Source: CADEDV01 sp964596345
GTDB lineage: Bacteria; Bacteroidota; Bacteroidia; Chitinophagales; Chitinophagaceae
DNA length: 64,000 nucleotides
Assembly (NCBI GenBank): GCA_964596345.1
Contig: CAZQSZ010000004.1
Span: 186,001 to 250,000, forward strand
Direction of reading: 5' to 3'
Part shown: in pieces, positions 36,167 through 43,139 of the stretch
How positions within the stretch are numbered: position 1 is the first letter of the stretch
Layout of the letters: every line of letters begins with the position of its first letter
Position numbers and translations under genes: made by a program
The notes under the pieces: generated by a model
Seen by the model: the letters and a program-made list of their open reading frames with translations, nothing else
Databases searched by the model: none
What the model was told of the DNA's origin: nothing

Positions 36167-36359
36167 TTTTTTCTCTTTTGAACATACTGAATAATAAACC
36201 GCCCATCAATGCGCCATAGGCAGTACTGTTGGGCCATTTGGAAGTAATGGCACAGCTGCCGCTGCTGCAACCGATCTGCTGCCAGTATATATACCCGCCC
36301 AAAGCACCCAGGATGACCCCGGCAATGAGCAATTTATTACTTAGCACCCAACTCTTCAT
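36144..36359 (-). CDS. DUF6132-type small membrane protein
   Basis: A 71-residue protein. The first helix (about 8-26, LLIAGVILGALGGYIYW) is followed by a loop with two cysteines (IGCSSGSCAITS). A second helix is around residues 45-60 (YGALMGGLLFSMF), and the tail is basic. The Cys-X4-Cys loop is the striking element and may bind a metal or react with sulfur species (inference). It overlaps its neighbours at both ends (23 bases each). Confidence 0.7.
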   Translation of the reverse strand: MKSWVLSNKLLIAGVILGALGGYIYWQQIGCSSGSCAITSKWPNSTAYGALMGGLLFSMFKREKNANNKQS

Positions 36360-36588
36360 ATTCAATATCTCCTGTTTTTGAAAGATCTGTTTTTGGGGCG
36401 GGAGTATAACAAGCTCCAGCACAACATACCCCATCCGTTAATAACGAGAATATGGTGAAAATTCCTCCAACAATTATTCCGGGCACCTGCCCGGATTCAA
36501 CAGAGGAGTACAAAATTAAGCTTCCCAACCCAACCCGGACGAACTTTAACGTGGTCCAGCCACTTTTGATCCTTTGTAGTATACTCAT
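36337..36588 (-). CDS. small two-helix protein with Cys-Cys-X3-Cys, first gene of its operon
   Basis: An 83-residue protein. Residues about 15-32 and 36-55 are hydrophobic. VCCAGAC (Cys-Cys-Ala-Gly-Ala-Cys) follows the second helix, then a polar tail. It is somewhat like DUF2892/YgaP-type membrane anchors that accompany rhodaneses, but I cannot name the family. It is first in the operon with the DUF6132-type, thioredoxin and DUF983 genes, and has the operator/promoter at 36607-36651. Confidence 0.6.
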   Translation of the reverse strand: MSILQRIKSGWTTLKFVRVGLGSLILYSSVESGQVPGIIVGGIFTIFSLLTDGVCCAGACYTPAPKTDLSKTGDIEYEELGAK

Positions 36589-36606
36589 TAGCTGTTTTTC
36601 TATTCG

Positions 36607-36651
36607 CAAATTTCATTTTTAACGCTGAGAAAATGAGTGACAATAGTTACA
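36607..36651 (-). promoter_or_regulatory. Crp/Fnr-type operator and -7 box for the 36588 operon
   Basis: The dyad 36636-36651 reads AGTGA-CAATAG-TTACA on the plus strand. The -7 box 36607-36614 reads GAAATTTG on the minus strand (5 of 6 fixed positions of TAnnTTTG). The distance between centres is 33 bp. The predicted start of transcription is about 15 bases before the ATG at 36588. Confidence 0.6.
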
Positions 36652-36671
36652 TGGCGAATCGCTGTCCGGTC

Positions 36672-36692
36672 AATTGATAATACTCATCAATT
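36672..36692. other. FNR-like inverted repeat in the divergent spacer
   Basis: AATTGAT and ATCAATT, a perfect 7-bp dyad with a 7-base spacer, just upstream of the operator at 36695. It resembles FNR half-sites (TTGAT/ATCAA) but the spacer is 7 rather than 4. It has no -7 box at the distance found for the other sites. Confidence 0.4.
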
Positions 36693-36694
36693 TC

Positions 36695-36739
36695 TGTGAT
36701 AAATGTCATTTTGAGCAGTTGACGGCTGGTTGACATTTG
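36695..36739 (+). promoter_or_regulatory. Crp/Fnr-type operator and -7 box for the first CstB-like gene
   Basis: The dyad 36695-36710 reads TGTGA-TAAATG-TCATT. The -7 box 36732-36739 reads GACATTTG (5 of 6 fixed positions). The distance between centres is 33 bp. This leaves a leader of about 75 bases before the ATG at 36817. Confidence 0.6.
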
Positions 36740-36816
36740 TATGCCGTGGAATGGCAGTCCCGGCTGCTGACGGAATATGCTACCTGTTAATGCCGAACTA
36801 TTAAATCATCACATTT

Positions 36817-38241
36817 ATGAAAGTTGAACAAATCTATACCGGTTGCCTGGCGGAAGCGGCCTATTATATCGAAAGCAATGGTGAAGCAGCTATTATAGAC
36901 CCGCTGCGGGAAACAAGGCCTTATATGGAAAAGGCGGAACGAAATAACGCAAAGATCAAATACATTTTCGAGACGCATTTTCATGCTGATTTTGTAAGCG
37001 GGCATATTGATCTTTCCAAAAAAACAGGTGCCACAATTGTGTTTGGGCCAACCGCCCAGCCGGGATATGAGGCATACATCGCTAAAGACAACGAAGAGTT
37101 GCAGTTAGGTAATGTGAAAATAAAAGTATTGCATACCCCAGGCCATACGATGGAATCGACCACCTACCTGCTGATCGATGAAAAAGGAAAAGAATATGCC
37201 ATTTTCAGCGGTGATACTTTATTTATCGGTGATGTGGGCCGTCCCGACCTGGTACAGAAACTAAAAGCAGAAGTTACCCCGCAGCTACTGGCCGATTATT
37301 TATATGATTCCCTCCGTAATAAGATCATGCCGCTGCCGGATGATGTGATTGTGTATCCGGGCCATGGTGCCGGCAGTGCCTGTGGTAAGAATATGAGTAA
37401 AGAAACAGTTGATACCCTTGGTCATCAGAAACAGGTGAACTATGCGTTAAGGGCAGATATGAGTAAAGAGGAATTTATTAAAGCTGTAACTGATGGCCTC
37501 GTTGAACCTCCGCAGTACTTCCCGTTTAATGTATTGCTGAATCTGAAAGGAGGTTTGGAAAGTATTGATGAAGTGATTGCAAAAGGTAAACGGCCCTTAA
37601 CGGCAAGGGAATTCCAAACCGTCTGGGAATCCCTGGAGGCCATCGTAATCGACACCCGTTCCAAAGAAGCCTTTGCGACCGAACATATTCCCGGTTCTGT
37701 TTACATTGGCATTGATGATAATTTTGCCCCCTGGGTAGGGACATTGGTGACCAATTTAAAACAACCCATTTTATTTATTGCCGATCCCGGAAGGGAAGAA
37801 GAAGTGGTGATCCGTTTATCAAGAGTGGGATATGATAATACCGTTGGTTACCTGCCGGGTGGTTTACAGGCATGGAAAGAAGCTGGCTTTGCTACTGATT
37901 TGCTGAAAGAGATCAGTGCAAAGGATTTTGATGTGTTGTATGAAATGGACAACCAGCATATTAACCTGCTGGATGCAAGACGAAAAAGTGAGTTTGACTC
38001 CGAGCATCTTGTCGGGGCCGTTAATTTCCCGCTGGATTTTATTAATCAAAACATGTCTCAATTGGACAGGAATAAAAAATATTATATCCATTGTGCCGGC
38101 GGTTACCGTTCGGTGATCATGTGTTCTATCCTTAAATCAAGGGGATTTGATAAACTTGTAAATATTAAAGGAGGATATAAAATGCTCAGCCAAACCGGCT
38201 TGCAAAAAACAAATTACACAGCCCCTGCGACTATGTTATGA
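36817..38241 (+). CDS. CstB-like persulfide dioxygenase/rhodanese fusion, copy 1
   Basis: A 474-residue protein. Residues 1 to about 240 are a metallo-beta-lactamase fold of the ETHE1/persulfide dioxygenase type (FETHFHADFVSGH, HTPGHTMES, FSGDTLFIGDVGRPDL, YPGHGAGSACG). Residues about 255-355 are a rhodanese fold without catalytic Cys (ADPGREEE in the loop). Residues about 365-474 are a rhodanese with the active loop HCAGGYRS. This order matches CstB, which oxidises persulfides to sulfite and makes thiosulfate. The divergent copy 2 lies at 44963-46381. It has its own operator at 36695-36739 and a terminator after. Confidence 0.88.
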   Translation: MKVEQIYTGCLAEAAYYIESNGEAAIIDPLRETRPYMEKAERNNAKIKYIFETHFHADFVSGHIDLSKKTGATIVFGPTAQPGYEAYIAKDNEELQLGNVKIKVLHTPGHTMESTTYLLIDEKGKEYAIFSGDTLFIGDVGRPDLVQKLKAEVTPQLLADYLYDSLRNKIMPLPDDVIVYPGHGAGSACGKNMSKETVDTLGHQKQVNYALRADMSKEEFIKAVTDGLVEPPQYFPFNVLLNLKGGLESIDEVIAKGKRPLTAREFQTVWESLEAIVIDTRSKEAFATEHIPGSVYIGIDDNFAPWVGTLVTNLKQPILFIADPGREEEVVIRLSRVGYDNTVGYLPGGLQAWKEAGFATDLLKEISAKDFDVLYEMDNQHINLLDARRKSEFDSEHLVGAVNFPLDFINQNMSQLDRNKKYYIHCAGGYRSVIMCSILKSRGFDKLVNIKGGYKMLSQTGLQKTNYTAPATML

Positions 38242-38262
38242 TGATTGCTTATTGTTGATATC

Positions 38263-38286
38263 ACCGGCCTCCCGGCCGGTTTTTTA
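38263..38286 (+). terminator. terminator after CstB-like copy 1
   Basis: A perfect ACCGGCC/GGCCGGT stem (38263-38269 with 38274-38280), a 4-base loop and TTTTT. The next operator starts 1 base beyond its T run. Confidence 0.8.
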
Positions 38287-38331
38287 TGTGATAATAGTTA
38301 CGATTGGATATAGCAGCATCCGCTAATTTTG
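38287..38331 (+). promoter_or_regulatory. Crp/Fnr-type operator and -7 box for the thioredoxin gene
   Basis: The dyad 38287-38302 reads TGTGA-TAATAG-TTACG, nearly the same as the 36636 site. The -7 box 38324-38331 reads TAATTTTG, an exact TAnnTTTG match. The distance between centres is 33 bp. Confidence 0.7.
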
Positions 38332-38349
38332 ATCCATAAATCAACGACA

Positions 38350-38724
38350 ATGACGACAATTCAAATGACGACACAGGATTTTAAAGACAAAGTCTTCAAT
38401 TATGATACGGAGAAGGACTGGAAATACCAGGGAAGCCTGCCGGCGATCATTGATTTTTATGCGGACTGGTGTGGCCCCTGTAAAATGGTAGCTCCTGTGC
38501 TGGAAGAATTGGCGGAAGAGTATAAAGACAGGCTGCTGATCTATAAAGTGGATACGGATGCGGAGCAGGAATTATCTGCCGTTTTTGGAATCCGGAGTAT
38601 ACCTACGTTGTTATTTATTGATGCGAATGGGGAACCGATGCTGCAGCCCGGCGCACTTCCCAAACATGTATTGAAGAAAGTAATTGAAGAAAAACTATTC
38701 GTTACGGAAGCAAAAGGAGAGTAA
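38350..38724 (+). CDS. thioredoxin
   Basis: A 124-residue thioredoxin with WCGPCK (in FYADWCGPCKMVAPVLEEL) and the cis-Pro segment RSIPTLLFID. It is slightly longer than usual because of an N-terminal extension (QDFKDKVFNYDTEKDW), typical of Bacteroidota thioredoxins. The start is ATG 38350; an ATG at 38365 is also possible. It is transcribed alone from the operator/promoter at 38287-38331 and probably serves sulfane-sulfur reduction with the island's enzymes (inference). Confidence 0.92.
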   Translation: MTTIQMTTQDFKDKVFNYDTEKDWKYQGSLPAIIDFYADWCGPCKMVAPVLEELAEEYKDRLLIYKVDTDAEQELSAVFGIRSIPTLLFIDANGEPMLQPGALPKHVLKKVIEEKLFVTEAKGE

Positions 38725-38746
38725 TAGAATATTTTTTTATATAGTA

Positions 38747-38780
38747 ACAGGAATGCCACGAAGATTCGTGGCATTCCTGT
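38747..38780. terminator. bidirectional terminator between thioredoxin and TlpA-like genes
   Basis: A 15-bp perfect stem (38747-38761 with 38766-38780) and a 4-base loop. TTTT lies on the plus side and an A/T-rich stretch on the other, so it serves both convergent genes. Confidence 0.8.
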
Positions 38781-38792
38781 TTTAAAGAAGAA

Positions 38793-39323
38793 TTATTTGT
38801 TAAGCATCTCAATATAGGCAGGAGAATCATAATTATCGGCCCCCACCTGGCGATGAATAAGCTCTCCTTTTTCATTAAAGATAAAAGTAGTCGGGATCGC
38901 TTCAACGGTGAAGAGTATGGGTAGCTGTCCTGCGGGAAAATAAACCGGGAGATTCATTTTGGTTTTGGAAGCAAAATCTTTGGCTGTTTCAAAATCATCA
39001 TCCAGGGAAAGCATCACAATAGCGACTTTGTCCGGATTTGTTTTAGCAACCAATTGCTGAATGGACGGTATTTCTGCCCGGCAGGGCCCGCACCAGGTAG
39101 CCCACAAGTTGACCAATACTTTTTTACCTTTAAAGGTTTCAAGGTTCAATGTTTCATTTCTGCTGTTGAGCATCGCAAAAGAAGGCATGGAGGCTGGCTT
39201 GCTTTCAACAGGGGCAGGAGTGCTGGTTTCTGTACTGGCTTCAGTAGTACCGGTTTCTTTATCTGCATTATTGCAGGCTGTTACAAGCAGCAGGCTTGCG
39301 AGTATAATAGAAATTTGTTTCAT
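38793..39323 (-). CDS. TlpA-like thioredoxin-fold lipoprotein
   Basis: A 176-residue protein. The lipoprotein signal peptide ends at VTA-Cys17. A Thr/Glu/Ser-rich linker is followed by a TlpA/ResA-type domain with LWATWCGPCRAEIPS and the cis-Pro segment EAIPTTFIFNEKG. It acts as a membrane-anchored thiol-disulfide reductase in the periplasm. It follows the kelch-like gene by 57 bases with no intervening terminator, so it is probably transcribed from the operator at 40736-40780. Confidence 0.9.
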   Translation of the reverse strand: MKQISIILASLLLVTACNNADKETGTTEASTETSTPAPVESKPASMPSFAMLNSRNETLNLETFKGKKVLVNLWATWCGPCRAEIPSIQQLVAKTNPDKVAIVMLSLDDDFETAKDFASKTKMNLPVYFPAGQLPILFTVEAIPTTFIFNEKGELIHRQVGADNYDSPAYIEMLNK

Positions 39324-39380
39324 GAAAATGGATTAATGAATAGTTGGGTTAACGGTGAAAAAATTGAAATTCTATGTTTT

Positions 39381-40703
39381 TTAGCGAACGATAAAATAAA
39401 CTTTCCAGATAACCGGGGATGCACGGCTGGATTCAGGATCATTCCTCCAGAATACATTAGGTGCCCTGCTGTCAATACCGCCGATCATATAACCGATCAG
39501 CGTTTTCTTTTTCTCAAGTTTATCAATGGTTAAGATACCGTTACTGCTGAATAATTTTTCATTCACCGGAATGAACTCGGCCGCTGCTCCAAAATAACCC
39601 GGCATCGGCTCAGCAAGTATATATTCCCGGATCTCGTTTTCTTTTCTTTCCACCACGCTGATGCTGTTAACAAAGGGCACATTATCATCGGCAACAGTTT
39701 TCCCGGTGCTGTCTTTATAGTTTTGGGCGATACCGCCCAGGAAAATACTATACATGGTTTTATTTGTCTTATTATAAGCAGGAATGCTGGCAGTATGATA
39801 GTGACAGTATAACTGGTTGAAGCCCGGAACTTCAATATGTTTCTCACCGGAGATATCAACCAGGGTTGTATAGGGAATATCTTTTTTTGTTTGAAATACG
39901 CCGGAATAAATGGTCAGCATTTCCTTTCCGCTGGCATCGTATTGATTAAGCAGGTTATAATCCCGGCGGTGTAATAGCTGGGTATCAGTAACAGCCGAAA
40001 AATTTTCAATGGCAAGGTTACCTGCTTTGCCGGTGACAGTGAATTTTCTTACCTGGTTCGTATATTGTTGTGAAAAGCCGGGACCATGATCCGGACCATG
40101 AGGGTTGTAACGGCCATCAAAACGCTGACCGCCGACGAGGTATAATTTACCAGCGAGTTTATTTAGACGGCCACCGGTTACAGCCATCCTTTCATCATTA
40201 GCCTGCTCGACGAAAGGCAGTATTTCTTTATCATTGATAATTGCATTTATTAATTCAGCTACTTTAATCCGTACCAGGGAGGGGAAAGTTATATGGTCTT
40301 TTTTAGTTTCGCTGTAGCCGTATCCGCCAATAAGAAGAAGATCATTGCCTTCCTGGTAGAATTCCATATTGGTACTTTGTAATTGTTCAGCCAGCGGAGC
40401 CGGTAATCCACTGACCGGCTTACGCCATACTTTTTCTTTTTCAATATCAATCACGATTAAATCTGTGTTATTGTATTGCGGCCTGAAAGAGGCAAAGGGC
40501 TGACGTTTATGCAAACCATCGGTTCGGCCGCCAATGAGTACTATTTTGTTGCCCGACCGGGCCCATGCATAGGATTGAAGGCCTCCCATATCTTTTATAA
40601 TGACCGGCTCAAGCGTTATAGAAAAGGGCAGATCAGCTTGCGCTGTAACGGCAGCACTGAAAAATGCGGAGCAAATCGTCAGCCATGTGGTTATACATTT
40701 CAT
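39381..40703 (-). CDS. kelch-repeat-like secreted protein
   Basis: A 440-residue protein with a signal peptide (1 to about 21, AAVTAQ). Repeated beta-propeller-like units (KIVLIGGRTDGLH, DLLLIGGYGYSE, KLYLVGGQRFDGR, TLIGYMIGGIDSR) resemble kelch repeats. It has no sorting domain and no lipobox, so it is predicted to be periplasmic. It leads the operon with the TlpA-like gene and has a perfect -7 box under the operator at 40736-40780. The function is unknown; being in this regulon suggests a role in periplasmic sulfur or redox chemistry (inference). Confidence 0.7.
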   Translation of the reverse strand: MKCITTWLTICSAFFSAAVTAQADLPFSITLEPVIIKDMGGLQSYAWARSGNKIVLIGGRTDGLHKRQPFASFRPQYNNTDLIVIDIEKEKVWRKPVSGLPAPLAEQLQSTNMEFYQEGNDLLLIGGYGYSETKKDHITFPSLVRIKVAELINAIINDKEILPFVEQANDERMAVTGGRLNKLAGKLYLVGGQRFDGRYNPHGPDHGPGFSQQYTNQVRKFTVTGKAGNLAIENFSAVTDTQLLHRRDYNLLNQYDASGKEMLTIYSGVFQTKKDIPYTTLVDISGEKHIEVPGFNQLYCHYHTASIPAYNKTNKTMYSIFLGGIAQNYKDSTGKTVADDNVPFVNSISVVERKENEIREYILAEPMPGYFGAAAEFIPVNEKLFSSNGILTIDKLEKKKTLIGYMIGGIDSRAPNVFWRNDPESSRASPVIWKVYFIVR

Positions 40704-40735
40704 ATGCGATTTTTAAATGAATTATTGATATTCTT

Positions 40736-40780
40736 CAAAAGTATTGCTACAGGTTTCATTTGCAGGTGATTAAAATCACT
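40736..40780 (-). promoter_or_regulatory. Crp/Fnr-type operator and -7 box for the kelch-like/TlpA operon
   Basis: The dyad 40765-40780 reads GGTGA-TTAAAA-TCACT. The -7 box 40736-40743 reads TACTTTTG on the minus strand, an exact match. The distance between centres is 33 bp. Confidence 0.7.
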
Positions 40781-40831
40781 GATCAATGAATTATTGCTTT
40801 CGTATTTATACAGCTGCCGGATTTATGTGAA

Positions 40832-40847
40832 AGTGACTTATATCACA
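40832..40847. promoter_or_regulatory. extra Crp/Fnr-type dyad in the divergent kelch/sqr spacer
   Basis: AGTGA-CTTATA-TCACA. It is embedded in a wider dyad TATGTGA (40824-40830) / TCACATA (40843-40849). No -7 box lies 33 bp away on either side, so it may be an accessory or repressive site. Confidence 0.5.
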
Positions 40848-40913
40848 TAGCTGCTGATATTCCTGTTATTTGAAAGAGAATCATTTTCCCGCCTGACAGG
40901 ACTCATTTGATTT

Positions 40914-40958
40914 TGTGACTCAACTCGCAGACTACCGTTGCGTGCCGGACGAATTTTA
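40914..40958 (+). promoter_or_regulatory. Crp/Fnr-type operator and weak -7 box for the sqr operon
   Basis: The dyad 40914-40929 reads TGTGA-CTCAAC-TCGCA. The -7 box 40951-40958 reads GAATTTTA, only 4 of 6 fixed positions. The distance between centres is again 33 bp. It is the weakest of the seven, which would fit strong dependence on an activator. Confidence 0.45.
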
Positions 40959-40995
40959 CATCGTAAATGATTGTCAGACCAACAAAATATAACAA

Positions 40996-42231
40996 ATGAA
41001 ACATCTCGTTATACTTGGAGCCGGAACAGCAGGAACCATGATGGCTAATCACCTTAGCCATGAGCTGAAAAAGGCAGACTGGAAAATCAGTATCGTTGAT
41101 GAAAAAGAAGAACATCATTATCAACCTGGCTATCTTTTTTTGCCCTTTGATATTTATACCCCGGAAGACATCATCAAATCAATAGAAGAGTTTATTCCAA
41201 AACATGCCAGCCTTGTAAAAGGTAAGATTGATAAAGTGATTCCCACAGAGAATAAGGTGAAAATGGCAGACGGCAGCGAATTAAACTATGATATCCTCAT
41301 CGTGGCCACAGGTGCCAAAATTGCCCCTGAAGAAACAGCAGGAATGAAAGGCAGTGAATGGCACAAATCTGTTTTCGATTTCTATACTTTCGAAGGATCT
41401 CTTGCCCTCAGGAATAAACTCAGGGACTGGAAAGGTGGTAAACTGGTGGTGCATATTACCGAAATGCCGATCAAATGCCCGGTGGCCCCGCTTGAATTTG
41501 CATTCCTGGCAGATTCATTTTTTAAGCATAAACATATGCGGGACAAAGTGGAGATCACCTATGTAACGCCTTTGAGCGGAGCTTTCACCAAACCCAAAGC
41601 CACCGAAGCACTGGAGCATTTACTGGAAGAAAAGGATATTAAAATTGAAAGCGATTTTGCGATCGAACATGTGGATAATGAAAAGAAAGAGATCGTGGAT
41701 TATGGGGGCAGGGCTATTCCGTTTGATATACTCGTAACTGTTCCCACTAATAAAGGAGATGAAGTGATAGAGCGGTCCGGGATGGGTGATGACCTGAATT
41801 ATGTGCCTACCAATAAGGCAACACTGCAATCAAAAGAATATGCGAATGTGTTTGTGCTGGGTGATGCAAGCAATATCCCCGCTTCCAAAGCAGGCTCTGT
41901 GGCACACTTTGAAGCCGAAATACTCACCGAGAATATTCTCCGGTATATGAAAGGGGAGCCGCTAAAAGAAGAGTTTGACGGGCATGCCAACTGCTTTATT
42001 GAAACAGGTAATGGGAAGGCACTGTTAATTGATTTCAACTATACACATGAACCGGTAGAAGGCAGTTTTCCGTTCCCTGGTATTGGTCCGCTGAAATTAT
42101 TAAAGGAGAGCCGCATGAATCACCTGGGTAAACTTGCGTTCAGGTGGATCTACTGGAATGTACTACTGAAAGGAACGCATATACCATTTGTTTCAGCTAC
42201 AATGTCTGAAGCAGGAAAAAAATACAATTAA
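40996..42231 (+). CDS. sulfide:quinone oxidoreductase-like flavoprotein
   Basis: A 411-residue FAD protein. The N-terminal dinucleotide fold VILGAGTAGTMMAN, the second site LIVATGAKIAPEE and VFVLGDASNIPASKAG are all present. There are only two cysteines, Cys161 (PIKCPVAP) and Cys333 (HANCFIE), at the positions expected for the sulfur-bridging pair of sulfide:quinone oxidoreductases. The C-terminal region is amphipathic (RWIYWNVLLKGTHIPF), suited to membrane attachment. It oxidises sulfide to protein-bound sulfane sulfur and reduces quinone. It leads the operon with the TusE/DsrC-like and DsrE2-like genes. Confidence 0.88.
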   Translation: MKHLVILGAGTAGTMMANHLSHELKKADWKISIVDEKEEHHYQPGYLFLPFDIYTPEDIIKSIEEFIPKHASLVKGKIDKVIPTENKVKMADGSELNYDILIVATGAKIAPEETAGMKGSEWHKSVFDFYTFEGSLALRNKLRDWKGGKLVVHITEMPIKCPVAPLEFAFLADSFFKHKHMRDKVEITYVTPLSGAFTKPKATEALEHLLEEKDIKIESDFAIEHVDNEKKEIVDYGGRAIPFDILVTVPTNKGDEVIERSGMGDDLNYVPTNKATLQSKEYANVFVLGDASNIPASKAGSVAHFEAEILTENILRYMKGEPLKEEFDGHANCFIETGNGKALLIDFNYTHEPVEGSFPFPGIGPLKLLKESRMNHLGKLAFRWIYWNVLLKGTHIPFVSATMSEAGKKYN

Positions 42232-42250
42232 TCACTATAAATCAACAATC

Positions 42251-42559
42251 ATGGAAAAAGTTATCGCAGGCAAAACAATTGCCGTAAATGAAGAAGGGTA
42301 TCTCACCGATTTTAAACAATGGGATAAATCAATAGCTGATGAGCTGGCAACTGAAGCTGAGATCAGCCTGAGCCCAAGACATTGGGAAGTGCTGAATTAT
42401 TTGCAAACCGAATACAAGAATGAAGTGCCGCTGAGCATTCGTAAAATAGGAAAGAGCGGGGTAGTTGATATAAAGGAGTTCTACCAGTTGTTTCCCAAAG
42501 CACCTTTGAAAACAGCGACTAAGATTGCCGGTATCCCTAAACCAGCCAGTTGCATTTAA
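42251..42559 (+). CDS. TusE/DsrC/DsvC-family sulfur relay protein
   Basis: A 102-residue protein of normal family length. The body carries LSPRHWEVLNYLQTEY and the C-terminal arm ends PKPASCI, placing the reactive Cys at the second-last position. The second Cys of true DsrC (11 residues before) is Thr here, so it is TusE-like, with one sulfur-carrying Cys. It can accept a persulfide from a rhodanese or DsrE-type donor. There is no dsrAB or tusBCD in the window. It lies 19 bases after sqr. Confidence 0.88.
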   Translation: MEKVIAGKTIAVNEEGYLTDFKQWDKSIADELATEAEISLSPRHWEVLNYLQTEYKNEVPLSIRKIGKSGVVDIKEFYQLFPKAPLKTATKIAGIPKPASCI

Positions 42560-42580
42560 AAACAGTAAAGCTTATCAATC

Positions 42581-43063
42581 ATGACAGAAAATAAAGGCGA
42601 AATAAAAAAGATGATGATCATCTTGTCAAAAGGCACATTGGAAAATGTATATGCTGCTTTTGTATTGGCCAATGGGGCCAGGATGGAAGGTATCGAGGCA
42701 GAGATGTTTTTTACTTTCTTTGGACTGGAATCAATTCACAAGAAAAAATTGACACACCTGCATGTGGCTACTGTCGGTAACCCTGCTATGCATATCCCCA
42801 CTTTGTTAGGCGGCTTGCCAGGCGTAGAAGCATTGGCAACCACGATGATGAAAAAAGAAATGGAAAAGATCGACATGCCTGATGTGGCGGAGTTTCTTGA
42901 CATACTCTCTGCTTCAGGTGTCAGAATGTGGGCCTGTAAACTGGCCATGGATATGTTCCATTATAAAAAAGAAGACCTGTATGAAGGGGTGGAAGATGTG
43001 ATCACCGTGGGAGATTTTTACAAACAAAGTGCCGGGGAAGGAACACATATGTTATTTATCTGA
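42581..43063 (+). CDS. DsrE2-like sulfurtransferase
   Basis: A 160-residue DsrE/DsrF/DrsH-family protein. KKMMIILSKGTLENVYAAFVLANGA opens the fold, and SGVRMWACKLAMDMF places the conserved Cys in the DsrE2 position. DsrE2 proteins carry sulfane sulfur, often with TusA or rhodanese partners, and may be membrane-associated. It lies 21 bases after the TusE-like gene in the sqr operon, suggesting a relay from SQR-made persulfide to the TusE-like protein (inference). Confidence 0.85.
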   Translation: MTENKGEIKKMMIILSKGTLENVYAAFVLANGARMEGIEAEMFFTFFGLESIHKKKLTHLHVATVGNPAMHIPTLLGGLPGVEALATTMMKKEMEKIDMPDVAEFLDILSASGVRMWACKLAMDMFHYKKEDLYEGVEDVITVGDFYKQSAGEGTHMLFI

Positions 43064-43100
43064 TCAGGAAGAAACGAAAACGATATATTTAGCAGTTAAT

Positions 43101-43130
43101 ACAATAAGCAGCCACCCGGCTGCTTATTGT
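43101..43130. terminator. bidirectional hairpin between the sqr operon and the YeeE operon
   Basis: A perfect 13-bp stem (43101-43113 with 43118-43130) and a 4-base loop between two convergent operons. The T run is short, so it is a weaker intrinsic terminator. Confidence 0.65.
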
Positions 43131-43139
43131 ATAATAGTA

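Noticed and set aside
40848..40880. Direct use of the 40832-40847 dyad as the SQR activator site
   Set aside because: No TAnnTTTG-like box lies 33 bp downstream (the region reads TTTGAAAG). The 40914-40929 dyad fits the spacing better, although its -7 box is weak.
42188..42250. Longer start of the TusE-like gene inside sqr
   Set aside because: It would overlap sqr by 44 bases and add a non-conserved leader. The ATG at 42251 matches the family's N-terminus.
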